Of a stretch of DNA of 64,000 nt, positions 14,897 through 24,000 are shown piece by piece (positions within the stretch are counted from its first letter, which is position 1; every line of letters starts with the position of its first letter). Source of the DNA: Streptomyces filipinensis (lineage in GTDB: Bacteria; Actinomycetota; Actinomycetes; Streptomycetales; Streptomycetaceae). The translations under genes and the position numbers were made by a program. The notes under the pieces are model-generated. The model had not been told where the DNA came from and did not search any database. It was given only the letters and a program-made list of their open reading frames with translations. Location: NCBI RefSeq assembly GCF_014649495.1, contig NZ_BMTD01000017.1, forward strand, positions 1 through 64,000. The letters run 5' to 3'.

Positions 14897-16369
14897 ATGC
14901 CTGAACGCCGTACCGTCGCTCTTGTCACTCTCGGATGCGCCCGTAACGAGGTGGACTCCGAGGAGCTCGCAGGCCGTTTGGAGGCGGACGGCTGGCAGCT
15001 CGTGGAGGACGCCGCGGAAGCCGACGTCGCCGTGGTCAACACCTGTGGCTTCGTCGAGGCCGCGAAGAAGGACTCCGTCGACGCCCTCCTTGAGGCCAAT
15101 GACCTGAAGGACCATGGCAGAACCCAGGCCGTCGTGGCGGTGGGCTGCATGGCCGAGCGGTACGGCAAGGAGCTGGCCGAGGCGCTGCCCGAGGCCGACG
15201 GCGTGCTCGGCTTCGACGACTACGCGGACATCTCCGACCGCCTGCAGACCATCCTGTCCGGTGGCATCCACGCCTCCCACACCCCGCGCGACCGCCGCAA
15301 GCTGCTCCCGATCAGCCCGGCCGAGCGGCAGGAGTCGGCCGCCGCCGTCGCGCTGCCCGGCCACGGCCCGGCCGACCTCCCGCAGGGCGTGGCGCCCGCC
15401 TCCGGCCCGCGGGCGCCCCTGCGCCGACGGCTGGACGGTTCCCCGGTCGCCTCGGTCAAGCTGGCCTCCGGCTGCGACCGGCGCTGCTCCTTCTGCGCGA
15501 TCCCGTCCTTCCGCGGCTCCTTCATCTCCCGCCGCCCCAGCGATGTGCTGAACGAGACCCGCTGGCTGGCCGAGGAGGGGGTGAAGGAGATCATGCTGGT
15601 CTCCGAGAACAACACCTCCTACGGCAAGGACCTGGGCGACATCCGGCTGCTGGAGTCCCTGCTGCCCGAGCTGGCCGAGGTCGACGGCATCGAGCGGGTG
15701 CGCGTGAGCTACCTGCAGCCGGCCGAGATGCGCCCGGGGCTCATCGACGTCCTGACCTCCACCCCCAAGGTCGTCCCGTACTTCGACCTGTCCTTCCAGC
15801 ACTCCGCGCCCGACGTGCTGCGCGCCATGCGCCGCTTCGGCGACACCGACCGGTTCCTGGAGCTGCTCGACACGATCCGCTCCAAGGCCCCCGAGGCCGG
15901 CGTCCGCTCCAACTTCATCGTCGGCTTCCCCGGCGAGAGCGAGGCGGACCTGGCCGAGCTGGAGCGCTTCCTGAACGGCGCCCGCCTGGACGCCATCGGT
16001 GTCTTCGGCTACTCCGACGAGGAGGGCACGGAGGCGGCCACCTACGAGAACAAGCTCGACGAGGACGTCGTCGCCGAGCGCCTCGCCCGGGTGTCCCGGC
16101 TGGCCGAGGAACTGGTCTCGCAGCGTGCCGAGGAGCGCCTCGGGGAAACGGTGCGCGTCCTGGTCGAGTCCGTCGACGAGGAAGAGGGCGTGTACGGCCG
16201 CGCCGCGCACCAGGCGCCCGAGACCGACGGCCAGGTGCTGCTCACGAGCGGCGAGGGCCTGAGCGTCGGACGTATGGTCGAGGCGAAGGTGGTCGGTACG
16301 GAGGGTGTCGACCTGGTGGCCGAGCCGCTGACCGGCTCGCTCGCGTGTAGTGAGGAGGCGGGCAGATGA
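14897..16369 (+). CDS. rimO: RimO, ribosomal protein S12 methylthiotransferase
   Basis: A radical-SAM enzyme that methylthiolates the conserved aspartate (Asp88 in E. coli numbering) of ribosomal protein S12. The 490-residue product has the N-terminal MTTase domain with its three cluster-binding cysteines (TLGCARNEVD, NTCGFVE, VGCMAE), the radical-SAM CxxxCxxC motif at Cys193/197/200 (GCDRRCSFC), and a C-terminal TRAM domain (about 415-485). The TLGCARN start, rather than the TYGCQMN of MiaB, marks it as RimO; miaB is present separately at 57931. The ATG at 14897 is supported by the -10 upstream. The stop overlaps the pgsA start by 4 bp (ATGA). Confidence 0.93.
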   Translation: MPERRTVALVTLGCARNEVDSEELAGRLEADGWQLVEDAAEADVAVVNTCGFVEAAKKDSVDALLEANDLKDHGRTQAVVAVGCMAERYGKELAEALPEADGVLGFDDYADISDRLQTILSGGIHASHTPRDRRKLLPISPAERQESAAAVALPGHGPADLPQGVAPASGPRAPLRRRLDGSPVASVKLASGCDRRCSFCAIPSFRGSFISRRPSDVLNETRWLAEEGVKEIMLVSENNTSYGKDLGDIRLLESLLPELAEVDGIERVRVSYLQPAEMRPGLIDVLTSTPKVVPYFDLSFQHSAPDVLRAMRRFGDTDRFLELLDTIRSKAPEAGVRSNFIVGFPGESEADLAELERFLNGARLDAIGVFGYSDEEGTEAATYENKLDEDVVAERLARVSRLAEELVSQRAEERLGETVRVLVESVDEEEGVYGRAAHQAPETDGQVLLTSGEGLSVGRMVEAKVVGTEGVDLVAEPLTGSLACSEEAGR

Positions 16370-17133
16370 CCGGAGTCCCGGCATCCGCCGCGGGCGGCTC
16401 CTCCGGCGCGCACGGCGCCCGAGGCCCCGCCGCCGCTGCCGACGGCGTGGCGTCCGAGGTCTCCGGTTCTGCTTCAGGTCCCGAGGGTGGCGAGGTCGGC
16501 GGCAGGACGCCGCGCGGCGGCAAGATCGCGGCCGCGGCCGTCAACCAGGCCAGCGTCTGGAACGTCGCCAATCTGCTGACCATGCTCCGGCTGGTCCTGG
16601 TGCCCGGCTTCGTGGCGCTGATGCTGGCGAACGGCGGCTACGACCCGGCCTGGCGCTCGCTGGCCTGGGCGGCCTTCGCCGTCGCCATGATCACCGATCT
16701 GTTCGACGGACATCTGGCGCGCACCTACAACCTGGTCACCGACTTCGGGAAGATCGCCGATCCCATCGCCGACAAGGCGATCATGGGGGCGGCGCTCATC
16801 TGTCTGTCGGGCCTGGGTGATCTGCCGTGGTGGGTGACGGCCGTGATCCTCGGCCGGGAACTCGGCATCACGCTCCTGCGTTTTCTGGTCATTCGCTACG
16901 GCGTGATCCCGGCCAGTCGCGGGGGCAAGCTCAAGACCCTCACCCAGGGCGTGGCGGTAGGGATGTACGTCCTGGCGCTGACCGGATGGCTGGCCACCCT
17001 GCGGTTCTGGGTCATGGCCGCGGCCGTCGTCCTCACCGTCGTCACGGGTCTCGACTACGTAAGACAAGCCATTGTGCTGCGCCGAAGGGGAATCGCCGAG
17101 CGCGCGGCCGCGTTGGAGGAGAAGGAAGCGTGA
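16366..17133 (+). CDS. pgsA: CDP-diacylglycerol-glycerol-3-phosphate 3-phosphatidyltransferase
   Basis: An integral membrane enzyme that makes phosphatidylglycerol phosphate from CDP-diacylglycerol and glycerol 3-phosphate. In the 255-residue product the CDP-alcohol phosphotransferase signature DGxxAR-x8-GxxxD-xxxD is complete (FDGHLARTYNLVTDFGKIAD, followed by PIAD). About six membrane helices span residues 65-245. A Gly/Ala-rich stretch of about 60 residues precedes the first helix. It starts inside rimO (ATGA overlap) with SD GAGGAGG, and its stop overlaps the cinA start (GTGA), so the three genes are translationally coupled. An alternative substrate (for example inositol phosphate) cannot be fully excluded, but synteny with cinA-clgR supports PgsA. 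Confidence 0.9.
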   Translation: MTGVPASAAGGSSGAHGARGPAAAADGVASEVSGSASGPEGGEVGGRTPRGGKIAAAAVNQASVWNVANLLTMLRLVLVPGFVALMLANGGYDPAWRSLAWAAFAVAMITDLFDGHLARTYNLVTDFGKIADPIADKAIMGAALICLSGLGDLPWWVTAVILGRELGITLLRFLVIRYGVIPASRGGKLKTLTQGVAVGMYVLALTGWLATLRFWVMAAAVVLTVVTGLDYVRQAIVLRRRGIAERAAALEEKEA

Positions 17134-17675
17134 GCTCACCGGCCACCGAAGTGGTGCGACTACTGACCGTGAGGGGCGAGACCCTCGCCGTCGCCGAGTC
17201 GCTCACCGGTGGCCTGGTGGCGGCGGAGATCACTTCGGTTCCCGGAGCGTCCAAGGTGTTCCGGGGGTCGGTCACCGCCTACGCCACCGAGCTGAAGCAT
17301 GAGCTGCTGGGCGTCGACGCCACCCTGCTGGCGCAGCGAGGAGCGGTGGATCCGCAGGTCGCGAGCCAGATGGCAGCCGGAGTACGGAAGGCTCTGGGCG
17401 CCGACTGGGGCGTCGCCACCACCGGGGTCGCCGGCCCCGACCCCCAGGACGGCCAGCCCGTCGGGACCGTGTTCGTGGCCGTCGACGGGCCGCTCACGGA
17501 CCGCCTCCGTTCTGCCGCTGGCGGAAAAGTGGAGGCCCTGCGGTTGAACGGCAGCCGTGCGGAAATTCGTATGGAGAGTGTACGGAGCGTACTCGCAGGG
17601 CTCCTGGAGCAGCTTGCGGGCGAACAGACTGGGAATGAGCGGGCACAGGATACGGAACGGAACGGGGGGTTTTGA
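17130..17675 (+). CDS. cinA: CinA C-terminal domain protein (nicotinamide-nucleotide amidase, PncC type)
   Basis: A stand-alone CinA C-terminal domain of 181 residues. This family deamidates nicotinamide mononucleotide to nicotinic acid mononucleotide in NAD salvage. Signature regions are VAESLTGGLVAAEIT, FRGSVTAYATELKHELLGV and WGVATTGVAGPDPQDGQPVG. The N-terminal MoCF-like domain of full-length CinA is absent, as is usual in actinobacteria. The GTG start overlaps the pgsA stop by 4 bp and has SD GGAGGAG. The last about 20 residues (EQTGNERAQDTERNGGF) are polar and look disordered. Confidence 0.88.
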   Translation: MSSPATEVVRLLTVRGETLAVAESLTGGLVAAEITSVPGASKVFRGSVTAYATELKHELLGVDATLLAQRGAVDPQVASQMAAGVRKALGADWGVATTGVAGPDPQDGQPVGTVFVAVDGPLTDRLRSAAGGKVEALRLNGSRAEIRMESVRSVLAGLLEQLAGEQTGNERAQDTERNGGF

Positions 17676-17784
17676 TGTTTGCAGCCCTGAGTGAACACGA
17701 CATCGCTCCCCGCACGGCCGCGGCGCAAGGCGGTACGGTGGGGCGAGAAGGATGCGGCTACGCGGTCCGAGGAGGGAGCCACCG

Positions 17785-18159
17785 ATGATTCTGCTCCGTC
17801 GCCTGCTGGGTGACGTGCTGCGTCGGCAGCGCCAACGCCAGGGCCGTACTCTGCGCGAAGTCTCCTCGTCCGCCCGAGTCTCACTCGGCTATCTCTCCGA
17901 GGTGGAGCGGGGGCAGAAGGAGGCTTCCTCCGAACTGCTCTCCGCCATCTGCGACGCGCTGGACGTACGGATGTCGGAACTCATGCGGGAAGTGAGCGAC
18001 GAGCTGGCGCTCGCCGAACTGGCCCAGTCCGCCCGGGCCACCGAGCCCGTGCCCACGCCGGTCCGTCCGATGCTGGGTTCGGTGTCGGTGACGGGTGTGC
18101 CACCGGAACGGGTGACCATCAAGGCGCCCGCGGAGGCGGTGGACGTGGTCGCCGCGTGA
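17785..18159 (+). CDS. clgR: ClgR-type HTH regulator of Clp/Lon proteolysis genes
   Basis: A 124-residue Cro/Xre-type regulator with one HTH (residues 10-65, LGDVLRRQRQRQGRTLREVS and RVSLGYLSEVERGQKEASSE) and a short tail. The pgsA-cinA-HTH order is the same as for ClgR of Corynebacterium and mycobacteria, and Streptomyces ClgR activates clp and lon genes. The C-terminus is VDVVAA: in S. lividans the terminal alanines make ClgR a Clp protease substrate, so regulator and protease form a feedback loop. The ATG at 17785 follows SD GGAGGG. It is 109 bp after cinA, probably with its own promoter. A long hairpin terminator follows. Confidence 0.85.
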   Translation: MILLRRLLGDVLRRQRQRQGRTLREVSSSARVSLGYLSEVERGQKEASSELLSAICDALDVRMSELMREVSDELALAELAQSARATEPVPTPVRPMLGSVSVTGVPPERVTIKAPAEAVDVVAA

Positions 18160-18195
18160 ACCACGCGCGCGCGGCTTAGCGAACCGAGCTGTCCG

Positions 18196-18243
18196 AAGCC
18201 CCAGCCGGCTGCCCAGGGAGACCTGGAGCGCCGGCCGGGGCTT
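18196..18243 (+). terminator. Terminator after clgR
   Basis: AAGCCCCAGCCGGC pairs with GCCGGCCGGGGCTT at 13 of 14 positions. The enclosed 20 nt holds a second small hairpin (CCAGG-GAGA-CCTGG). The U-tract is weak (TTCTGCTGTTT), as is common in Streptomyces. Confidence 0.7.
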
Positions 18244-18342
18244 CTGCTGTTTCCGCTCCGGTATGCGTCCGTTTGCCGGGCTTGGGTGGTGCGGTCATGG
18301 TGGGAGGGATGTGACAGCGCCCGAACGCACCGGAGGAAGCGG

Positions 18343-18813
18343 ATGTACGTCGTGAAAAGCCCGTTCGCCGACGCGGACCTGAAGACCGTGGCCGAGGCGC
18401 TGCAGGGTGCCCTCGTCGACCTGGTGGACCTCTCGCTGGTCGCCAAACAGATCCACTGGAACGTCGTCGGGCCCCGCTTCCGTTCCATCCACCTCCAGCT
18501 CGACGAGGTCGTCGCCTCCGCGCGCACTCACTCCGACACCGTCGCCGAGCGGGCCTCGGCCCTGGGTGTGCCGCCCGACGGACGCGCCGCCACGGTGGCC
18601 TCCGGCAGCGGCGTCAAGACCACTCCGGCGGGCTGGATCAAGGACACGGACGCCGTCGGGACCATGGTGGACGCGCTCGGCGCCGTGATCACCCGGATGC
18701 GGGAACGGGTGACCGCGACAGGGGACCCGGATCCGGTGTCCCAGGACATCTTCATCGGGATCACCGCGGATCTGGAGAAGCATCACTGGATGTTCCAGGC
18801 GGAGAACGCCTAG
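18343..18813 (+). CDS. dps: Dps family ferritin-like DNA-protection protein
   Basis: A 156-residue Dps protein that stores iron and shields DNA, with about twelve subunits per shell. The ferroxidase residues are present across the dimer interface: SLVAKQIHWNVVGPRF (His), HLQLDEVVASARTHSDTVAER (Asp/Glu), with ADLEKHHWMFQAENA closing the last helix. There is no long basic N- or C-terminal tail, so DNA binding by a tail is not obvious. S. coelicolor has three Dps paralogues; synteny suggests this one corresponds to DpsB, though I cannot confirm it. The start ATG at 18343 has a GGAGG SD 6-7 nt upstream. Confidence 0.92.
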   Translation: MYVVKSPFADADLKTVAEALQGALVDLVDLSLVAKQIHWNVVGPRFRSIHLQLDEVVASARTHSDTVAERASALGVPPDGRAATVASGSGVKTTPAGWIKDTDAVGTMVDALGAVITRMRERVTATGDPDPVSQDIFIGITADLEKHHWMFQAENA

Positions 18814-18957
18814 GGGGTGCGGCCGGGATTCGCCGTCGGTGCTGCTTCGTGCCCTGTGCTGGGCAGGCTGTCTGCGGTGCTGCATCCGTGAGCCGTCGGT
18901 GCGCCTCCCGCGTGGCCGGTGTGGCGGTCTAGCGTCCGGCGGGAGGTGGTGGCGGGC

Positions 18958-19236
18958 ATGGTGGGAGGGATAGTGCGCTGGGGGGCCGCCCTGGCGCTGG
19001 GGGCCGTGTGGTGGTGGGCCGTGCTGCGGATCGCCCTGGGGGACGGCGCGGGCGTTCTGGAGGGCGCCGTGGCGGCCGGCGGATGGGGGCTCAGCCTGCT
19101 GCCGGTGCACTGCGTGCCCAAGGGGCAGGCGGCAGACGCGGTTCCGGCGGGGCGCTGGGGGAGCGCCTGGCGGGCGGGGGACGCTACCAGGGCATCGCCA
19201 CACCCCCGTTCGGGCGAAGTATCTGACCGGTCGTGA
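18958..19236 (+). CDS. Small membrane protein
   Basis: A 92-residue protein of unknown role. Two hydrophobic segments are visible (about 4-24, VRWGAALALGAVWWWAVL, and about 33-50), followed by a polar tail. The start is well supported: GGAGGTGG lies 8 nt before the ATG and TAGCGT at 18930-18935 could be a -10. Its 3' end overlaps the convergent SDR gene by 53 bp, and no terminator separates them. I recognise no family. Confidence 0.6.
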   Translation: MVGGIVRWGAALALGAVWWWAVLRIALGDGAGVLEGAVAAGGWGLSLLPVHCVPKGQAADAVPAGRWGSAWRAGDATRASPHPRSGEVSDRS

Positions 19237-19948
19237 ACGCCGACGCGTCCGACGCCAGATACAGCACCGCGTGAGCGACGTCCTCCGGCTCGCCGACCCG
19301 GCCCAGCGGCGACATACGGGCCATCACCCCTTCGGTGTGCGCCTGCGCCTCGCCGTCGTGCCGGTCGGTCATCGGGGTGCGGATCCATCCCGGCGCGATC
19401 GCGTTGACCCGGATGCCCTGCCCTCCGACCTCGGTCGCCAGCGTCTTGGTCAGCTGGACCACGGCCGCCTTCGCCGCGCCGTAGCAGAGCAGTCCGGGGC
19501 CGCCGGTGTCGACCGCGCCGGACGCCATGGTGACGATGCTGCCCCGCGTGTTCCGGGCGATCATCAGGCGGGCCGCCTCCTGGCAGGCGTACAGCACACC
19601 CTTGAAGTTGACGTTCAGCACCCGGTCCAGATCCTCCTCGCGGGTCTCCAGCACGGGGCTGCTGTGCATGATCCCGGCGATCGCCGCCATCACGTCCAGA
19701 CGCTCGCAGGAATGAACGGCCTTGGCCAGGGCCGGCCGGTCCGTGACGTCCAGGACATGGGTACGGGCCGTCCCGCCATGCTTCCCGACCAGCTCCGCCG
19801 TGCCGTGCAGGCCGCCGGCGTCCCGGTCGGCACAGTGCACCGTCGCGCCGGCCTCGGCGAGCAGAACCGCGGAGGCCCGGCCGATACCCCCTGCGGCTCC
19901 GGTGACGAATGCGGTGCGTCCGGTGAGGTCGTACGGGGCGAGGGCCAT
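19184..19948 (-). CDS. SDR family NAD(P)-dependent oxidoreductase
   Basis: A classical short-chain dehydrogenase/reductase of 254 residues. The cofactor loop is TGAAGGIG; Asp after beta-2 (CADRDAGG) suggests NAD(H) preference; the NAG motif is replaced by AIAGIM; the catalytic site has Ser in VTMASGAVD and the YxxxK pair in CYGAAKAAVVQL. The C-terminal GRVGEPEDVAHAVLYLASDAS and a GGV-type end are typical of the FabG-like subgroup. Substrate is unknown. The ATG at 19948 is chosen because a full promoter (TTGACG-N18-TACGGT) ends 6 nt before it, giving a leaderless message; the TTG at 19984 is part of that -35. A palindromic operator overlaps the -35. Confidence 0.85.
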   Translation of the reverse strand: MALAPYDLTGRTAFVTGAAGGIGRASAVLLAEAGATVHCADRDAGGLHGTAELVGKHGGTARTHVLDVTDRPALAKAVHSCERLDVMAAIAGIMHSSPVLETREEDLDRVLNVNFKGVLYACQEAARLMIARNTRGSIVTMASGAVDTGGPGLLCYGAAKAAVVQLTKTLATEVGGQGIRVNAIAPGWIRTPMTDRHDGEAQAHTEGVMARMSPLGRVGEPEDVAHAVLYLASDASAFTTGQILRPNGGVAMPW

Positions 19949-19954
19949 GAAAGG

Positions 19955-19984
19955 ACCGTACGAGCGAATCTGACGGTCCGTCAA
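19955..19984 (-). promoter_or_regulatory. SDR promoter with palindromic operator
   Basis: Read on the minus strand, TTGACG and TACGGT are separated by 18 bp and followed by 6 nt and the ATG. The 13-bp palindrome TGACGG-T-CCGTCA at 19971-19983 overlaps the -35, the position expected for a TetR-type repressor operator. The regulator gene is not next to it. Confidence 0.6.
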
Positions 19985-20090
19985 TTGGCTGGAGGTGATG
20001 ACCGGTTCAGGAGGCCTCGGCTGACTGGTTCAGGAGTCCTCGGCTCGGTGGGGCACCGGATGTGTGGCGGGGTGGTGCGGGGGCGCGTCG

Positions 20091-20936
20091 TCAAGCGGTG
20101 CGGCGGGGATAGCGGTCCCGCCAGCGCTGCGGTGAGCCGGGAGCGGGTGCGGGACCCGGCTGGCAGGCGGGGCACCAGTAGGTGGGGCGCTCCTGGGTGC
20201 CGTCGCCCTGGTCGGCCACGCGGACCGGGGTCCGGCAGCGCAGACAGGGGCGGGGCGCGCGGCCGTAGACGAACAGGTCGTGCCGGTGCACGCCCGTGGT
20301 CTGCCGGACCGGACGGTCGCGGTTCGCCTCCAGGAGCTGCTTGGCGAGCACGGGCAGTCGCTCGGCGCGGTCCGCGGACAGCGCGCCGGCCGGGAGCCAC
20401 GGGGTGACGCCCAGCAGGAAGCACAGCTCGCTCTTGTAGATGTTGCCGATGCCGGCGAGATTGCGCTGGTCGAGCAGCGCCTCGCCGAGCGGGCGGCCGG
20501 GGTCGGCCAGGAGGTTGGCCAGCGCGCGGTCGGGGTCCCAGTCCGGGCCGAGCAGGTCGGGGCCGAGGTGGCCGACGACCCGTTCCTCCTCGCTCGTGCG
20601 CAGCAGTTCGAGGACCTGGAGGCGGTAGCCCACGGCCGTACGGTCGGCCGTGCCGAGGACCGCCCGGATCTGGTGGGCCGGGCCGCCCCGCCAGCGCTCG
20701 CCCGTGCCGTACACCTTCCAGGCCCCCTCCATCCGCAGATGTGTGTGCAGGGTCACGCCGCCCTCGAAGCGCGTGAGCAGGTGTTTGCCGCGCGGGATCG
20801 TGCTGAGCACCGTCCGGCCGGTGAGGTCCACCGTCGCGTACTTAGGGACCCGGAAGTCGCTGCGGGTCAGCCTCTTGCCCGCGAGGGACTCGTGCAGCCG
20901 CCTCGCGGCCTGCCAGACCGTGTCACCTTCGGGCAT
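20091..20936 (-). CDS. nei: Nei-like DNA glycosylase/AP lyase (Fpg/Nei family)
   Basis: A base-excision repair enzyme of 281 residues. It starts with the catalytic PEGDT block (Pro1 nucleophile and Glu2 after Met removal), as in endonuclease VIII rather than the PELPE of Fpg. The central H2TH region (LDQRNLAGIGNIYKSELCFL) is followed by a zinc finger CLRCRTP...YWCPACQ with four cysteines. It removes oxidised bases, probably pyrimidines, and cleaves the abasic site. The start ATG has CACCCT 6 nt upstream on the minus strand, so the mRNA may be leaderless. lhr lies upstream on the same strand, 152 bp away. Confidence 0.9.
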   Translation of the reverse strand: MPEGDTVWQAARRLHESLAGKRLTRSDFRVPKYATVDLTGRTVLSTIPRGKHLLTRFEGGVTLHTHLRMEGAWKVYGTGERWRGGPAHQIRAVLGTADRTAVGYRLQVLELLRTSEEERVVGHLGPDLLGPDWDPDRALANLLADPGRPLGEALLDQRNLAGIGNIYKSELCFLLGVTPWLPAGALSADRAERLPVLAKQLLEANRDRPVRQTTGVHRHDLFVYGRAPRPCLRCRTPVRVADQGDGTQERPTYWCPACQPGPAPAPGSPQRWRDRYPRRTA

Positions 20937-21088
20937 GCGTCAAGGGTGCCACGGGCAGTGCCCTCCGGGGCGCGGAGCCGTCTCTGACGTGCGGCTACCG
21001 CCGTGTGGACGCGATGTGCCACGAGGGTCCCGCAGAGAGAGGACGGCAGGGCGCGGCTCTTCCCGACGTCGCGGCACCCGGCGCGGTG

Positions 21089-24000
21089 TCACGCTCTCAG
21101 GCGCAGGCCGCGCGGTGTGGCCACGAAGCCCGCTGCTTCGAGAAGGGCGCCGATCGACGAGGTCAGGGCCTGGGCGCCGTTGATCCGCTCGACCGTGACC
21201 GTGCCGAGGGAGCCCGCGCGCGCCGCCGCGGCCAGGGCCTCGGCGGCCGTGCGCAGGCGGAGGTCGTCCGGGGCCGCCGTGTCCGGACCGGCGGGCCAGG
21301 CCAGCAGCGTCTTGCCGCCACGCTCCATGTACAGCGTCAGCTCGCCCTCCACCAGGACGACCAGCGAGCCCGCCTTGCGGCCCGGCTTGTGCCCGGCGCC
21401 GGTCGGCGGCTCGGGCCAGGACAGGGCCGCGCCGTAGGCGTTGGCGGGGTCGGCCGCGGCGAGCACCACCGCACGGGAGTCGGGCGCGGAGCTGCTCGTA
21501 CGACCGTTGCCGTACCCCCGGCCGGCCGGTGATCCATAGGCACCGGCTCCGCCCCCGCGGGGGCCGCCGTAGCCAGGGGAGGCGAAGGGGTCCGCGAGGT
21601 CGCGGGGGGAGACGTAGTCACCGGGGCCGGGCGGGGGGTCCGCGGGGGGCCAGGTGAAGTCGCCGTCGAGGCCGGGGTGCGCGAAACCGCCGTCGGCTCC
21701 GCTTCCGTCGAAGGGGCCGGGCAGCGCGTGGTCGTGCGGTGCGCCGCCGGTCGTACCGAAGCCGTCCGCGAAGGGCGCGTCGGGGAAGCCGCCCGGGCGC
21801 CCGGGGGCGGCGAAGCCGTCCTGACGAGCCGGGGCGGACAGGCTCTCGCCGCGGTCACGGGCGTTGGACACCGCGCGGAGCCGGTCCACCGCGCCGTCCA
21901 TGGCGAACTGCGCCGCGCCCAGGCCCTCGACCACATATCCGCGCCGCGCCTGGCCGCTCTCCTCGAAGGCGGACAACACCCGGTACACCGCCGAGAACCC
22001 GCCCTCGATCCCCTCCGCGGCGACCGCCCCGCGGGTGACCACACCGTGCCGGTCCAGGAGCGTGCGGGCCAGCGCGTGGGCGCGCACGGTGGCGTCCGGT
22101 TCGGCCGCCGGAAGCAGCGACCAGCGGCCGGCGACCGTCGGCGGGCCCGTGCGGGAGGCGGTGCGCGCGGCGGCCGTCAGGGAGCCGTAGCGCCCGCGGG
22201 GGACGCTGCGCCTGGCGCGGTGGGCGGTCGACCCCGCCGTACGGCCCGAGCCCAGCAGGGAGCGCATCGGCGCGAGGGTGTCGTTGGTGAGCCGGCCGGA
22301 CCAGGCGAGGTCCCAGAGCACGTCGGCCAGTTGGGGGTCGGTGGCGTCGGGGTGGGTGGTGGCACGGACCTGGTCGGCGATCTGACGGAAGAACAGGCCG
22401 TAGCCGCCGGAGAGCGCGTCCAGGACGGACTGGTGGAGCGCGGTCAGCTCCAGGGGGTGGGGCGCAGGGAGCAGCAGCGGCGCCGCGTCGGCCAGATAGA
22501 GGGAGACCCAGCCGTCCTTGCCGGGCAGCGCACCCGCGCCGGCCCACACCACTTCACCCGCGGCGGTGAGTTCGTCGAGCATCGCGGGCGTGTAGTTCGC
22601 CACGCGAGAGGGCAGGACCAGCTTCTCCAGCGCGGAGGCGGGCACGGAAGCGCCCTGCAACTGCTCGACGACGCGCACCAGTCCGTCGATGCCGCGCACG
22701 GCGTGCCCCTTTCCGATGTGCTGCCACTGCGGCAGGAACTGGGCGAGCGCGGCCGGTGGCACGGGTTCCAGCTCGTGGCGCAGAGCCGCCAGGGAACGGC
22801 GGCGCAGGCGGCGCAGTACGGTCGCGTCGCACCACTCCTGACCGATGCCCGCCGGGTGGAACTCGCCCTGTACCACCCGGCCGTTCGCGGCGAGCCGCTG
22901 CAGGGCGCCCTCGGTGACCGCCACGCCGAGGCCGAAGCGGGCCGCAGCCGTGGCCGACGTGAACGGGCCGTGCGTGCGGGCATAGCGGGCGAGGAGATCG
23001 CCCAGCGGGTCCTTGACCGGCTCGGTGAAGGCCTCGGGCACGCCGACCGGCAGCGCCGTGCCGAGCGCGTCGCGCAGCCGGCCCGCGTCCTCGACCGCCG
23101 CCCAGTGGTCGGCGCCGGCGATCCGGACCTTGATGGCCCGGCGCGCGCCGGCCAGTTCGCGTGCCCACTGCGGGTCCGCACCCCGCGCGACCAGCTCGAC
23201 ATCGGTCAGCGGACCGAGCAGCCGCAGCACATCGGCCACGCCCTCCACGTCCTTGACCCGGCGGTCCTCGGTGAGCCACTGCAGCTCGCGCTCCAGCTCG
23301 GTCAGCACCTCGGCGTCGAGCAGTTCGCGCAGCTCCGCCTGGCCGAGCAGCTCGGCCAGCAGCCGCGAGTCCAGGGACAGCGCGGCGGCGCGGCGCTCGG
23401 CCAGCGGGGAGTCGCCCTCGTAGAGGAACTGGGCGACGTACCCGAACAGCAGGGAGCGGGCGAACGGGGACGGCTCCGGGGTGGTGACCTCGACCAGGCG
23501 CACCCTGCGGGACTCGATGTCGCCCATCAGCTCGACGAGCCCGGGAACGTCGAAGACGTCCTGGAGGCATTCGCGGACCGCCTCCAGGACGATCGGGAAC
23601 GAACCGAACTCGCTCGCCACCTGCAGCAGTTGCGCCGCCCGCTGGCGCTGCTGCCACAGCGGGGTGCGCTTGCCGGGGTTGCGGCGCGGCAGCAGCAGCG
23701 CGCGGGCGGCGCACTCGCGGAACCGGGAGGCGAACAGGGCGGAGCCGCCGACCTGGTCGGTGACCGTCTGGTCGACCTCGCCCTTGTCGAAGGCGACGTC
23801 CGCCGCCCCGACGGGCGCCTGCTCGCTGTCGTATTCCGTGCCGGCCTTCGTCGGTGCCTGGTCGAGCAGGTCCAGGCCCATCAGGTCCGCGTCGGGCAGG
23901 CGCAGCACGATGCCGTCGTCGGCGTGCATGACCTGGGCGTCCATGCCGTACCGCTCCGCCAGGCGGGCGCCCAGGGCGAGGGCCCAGGGGGCGTGGACCT

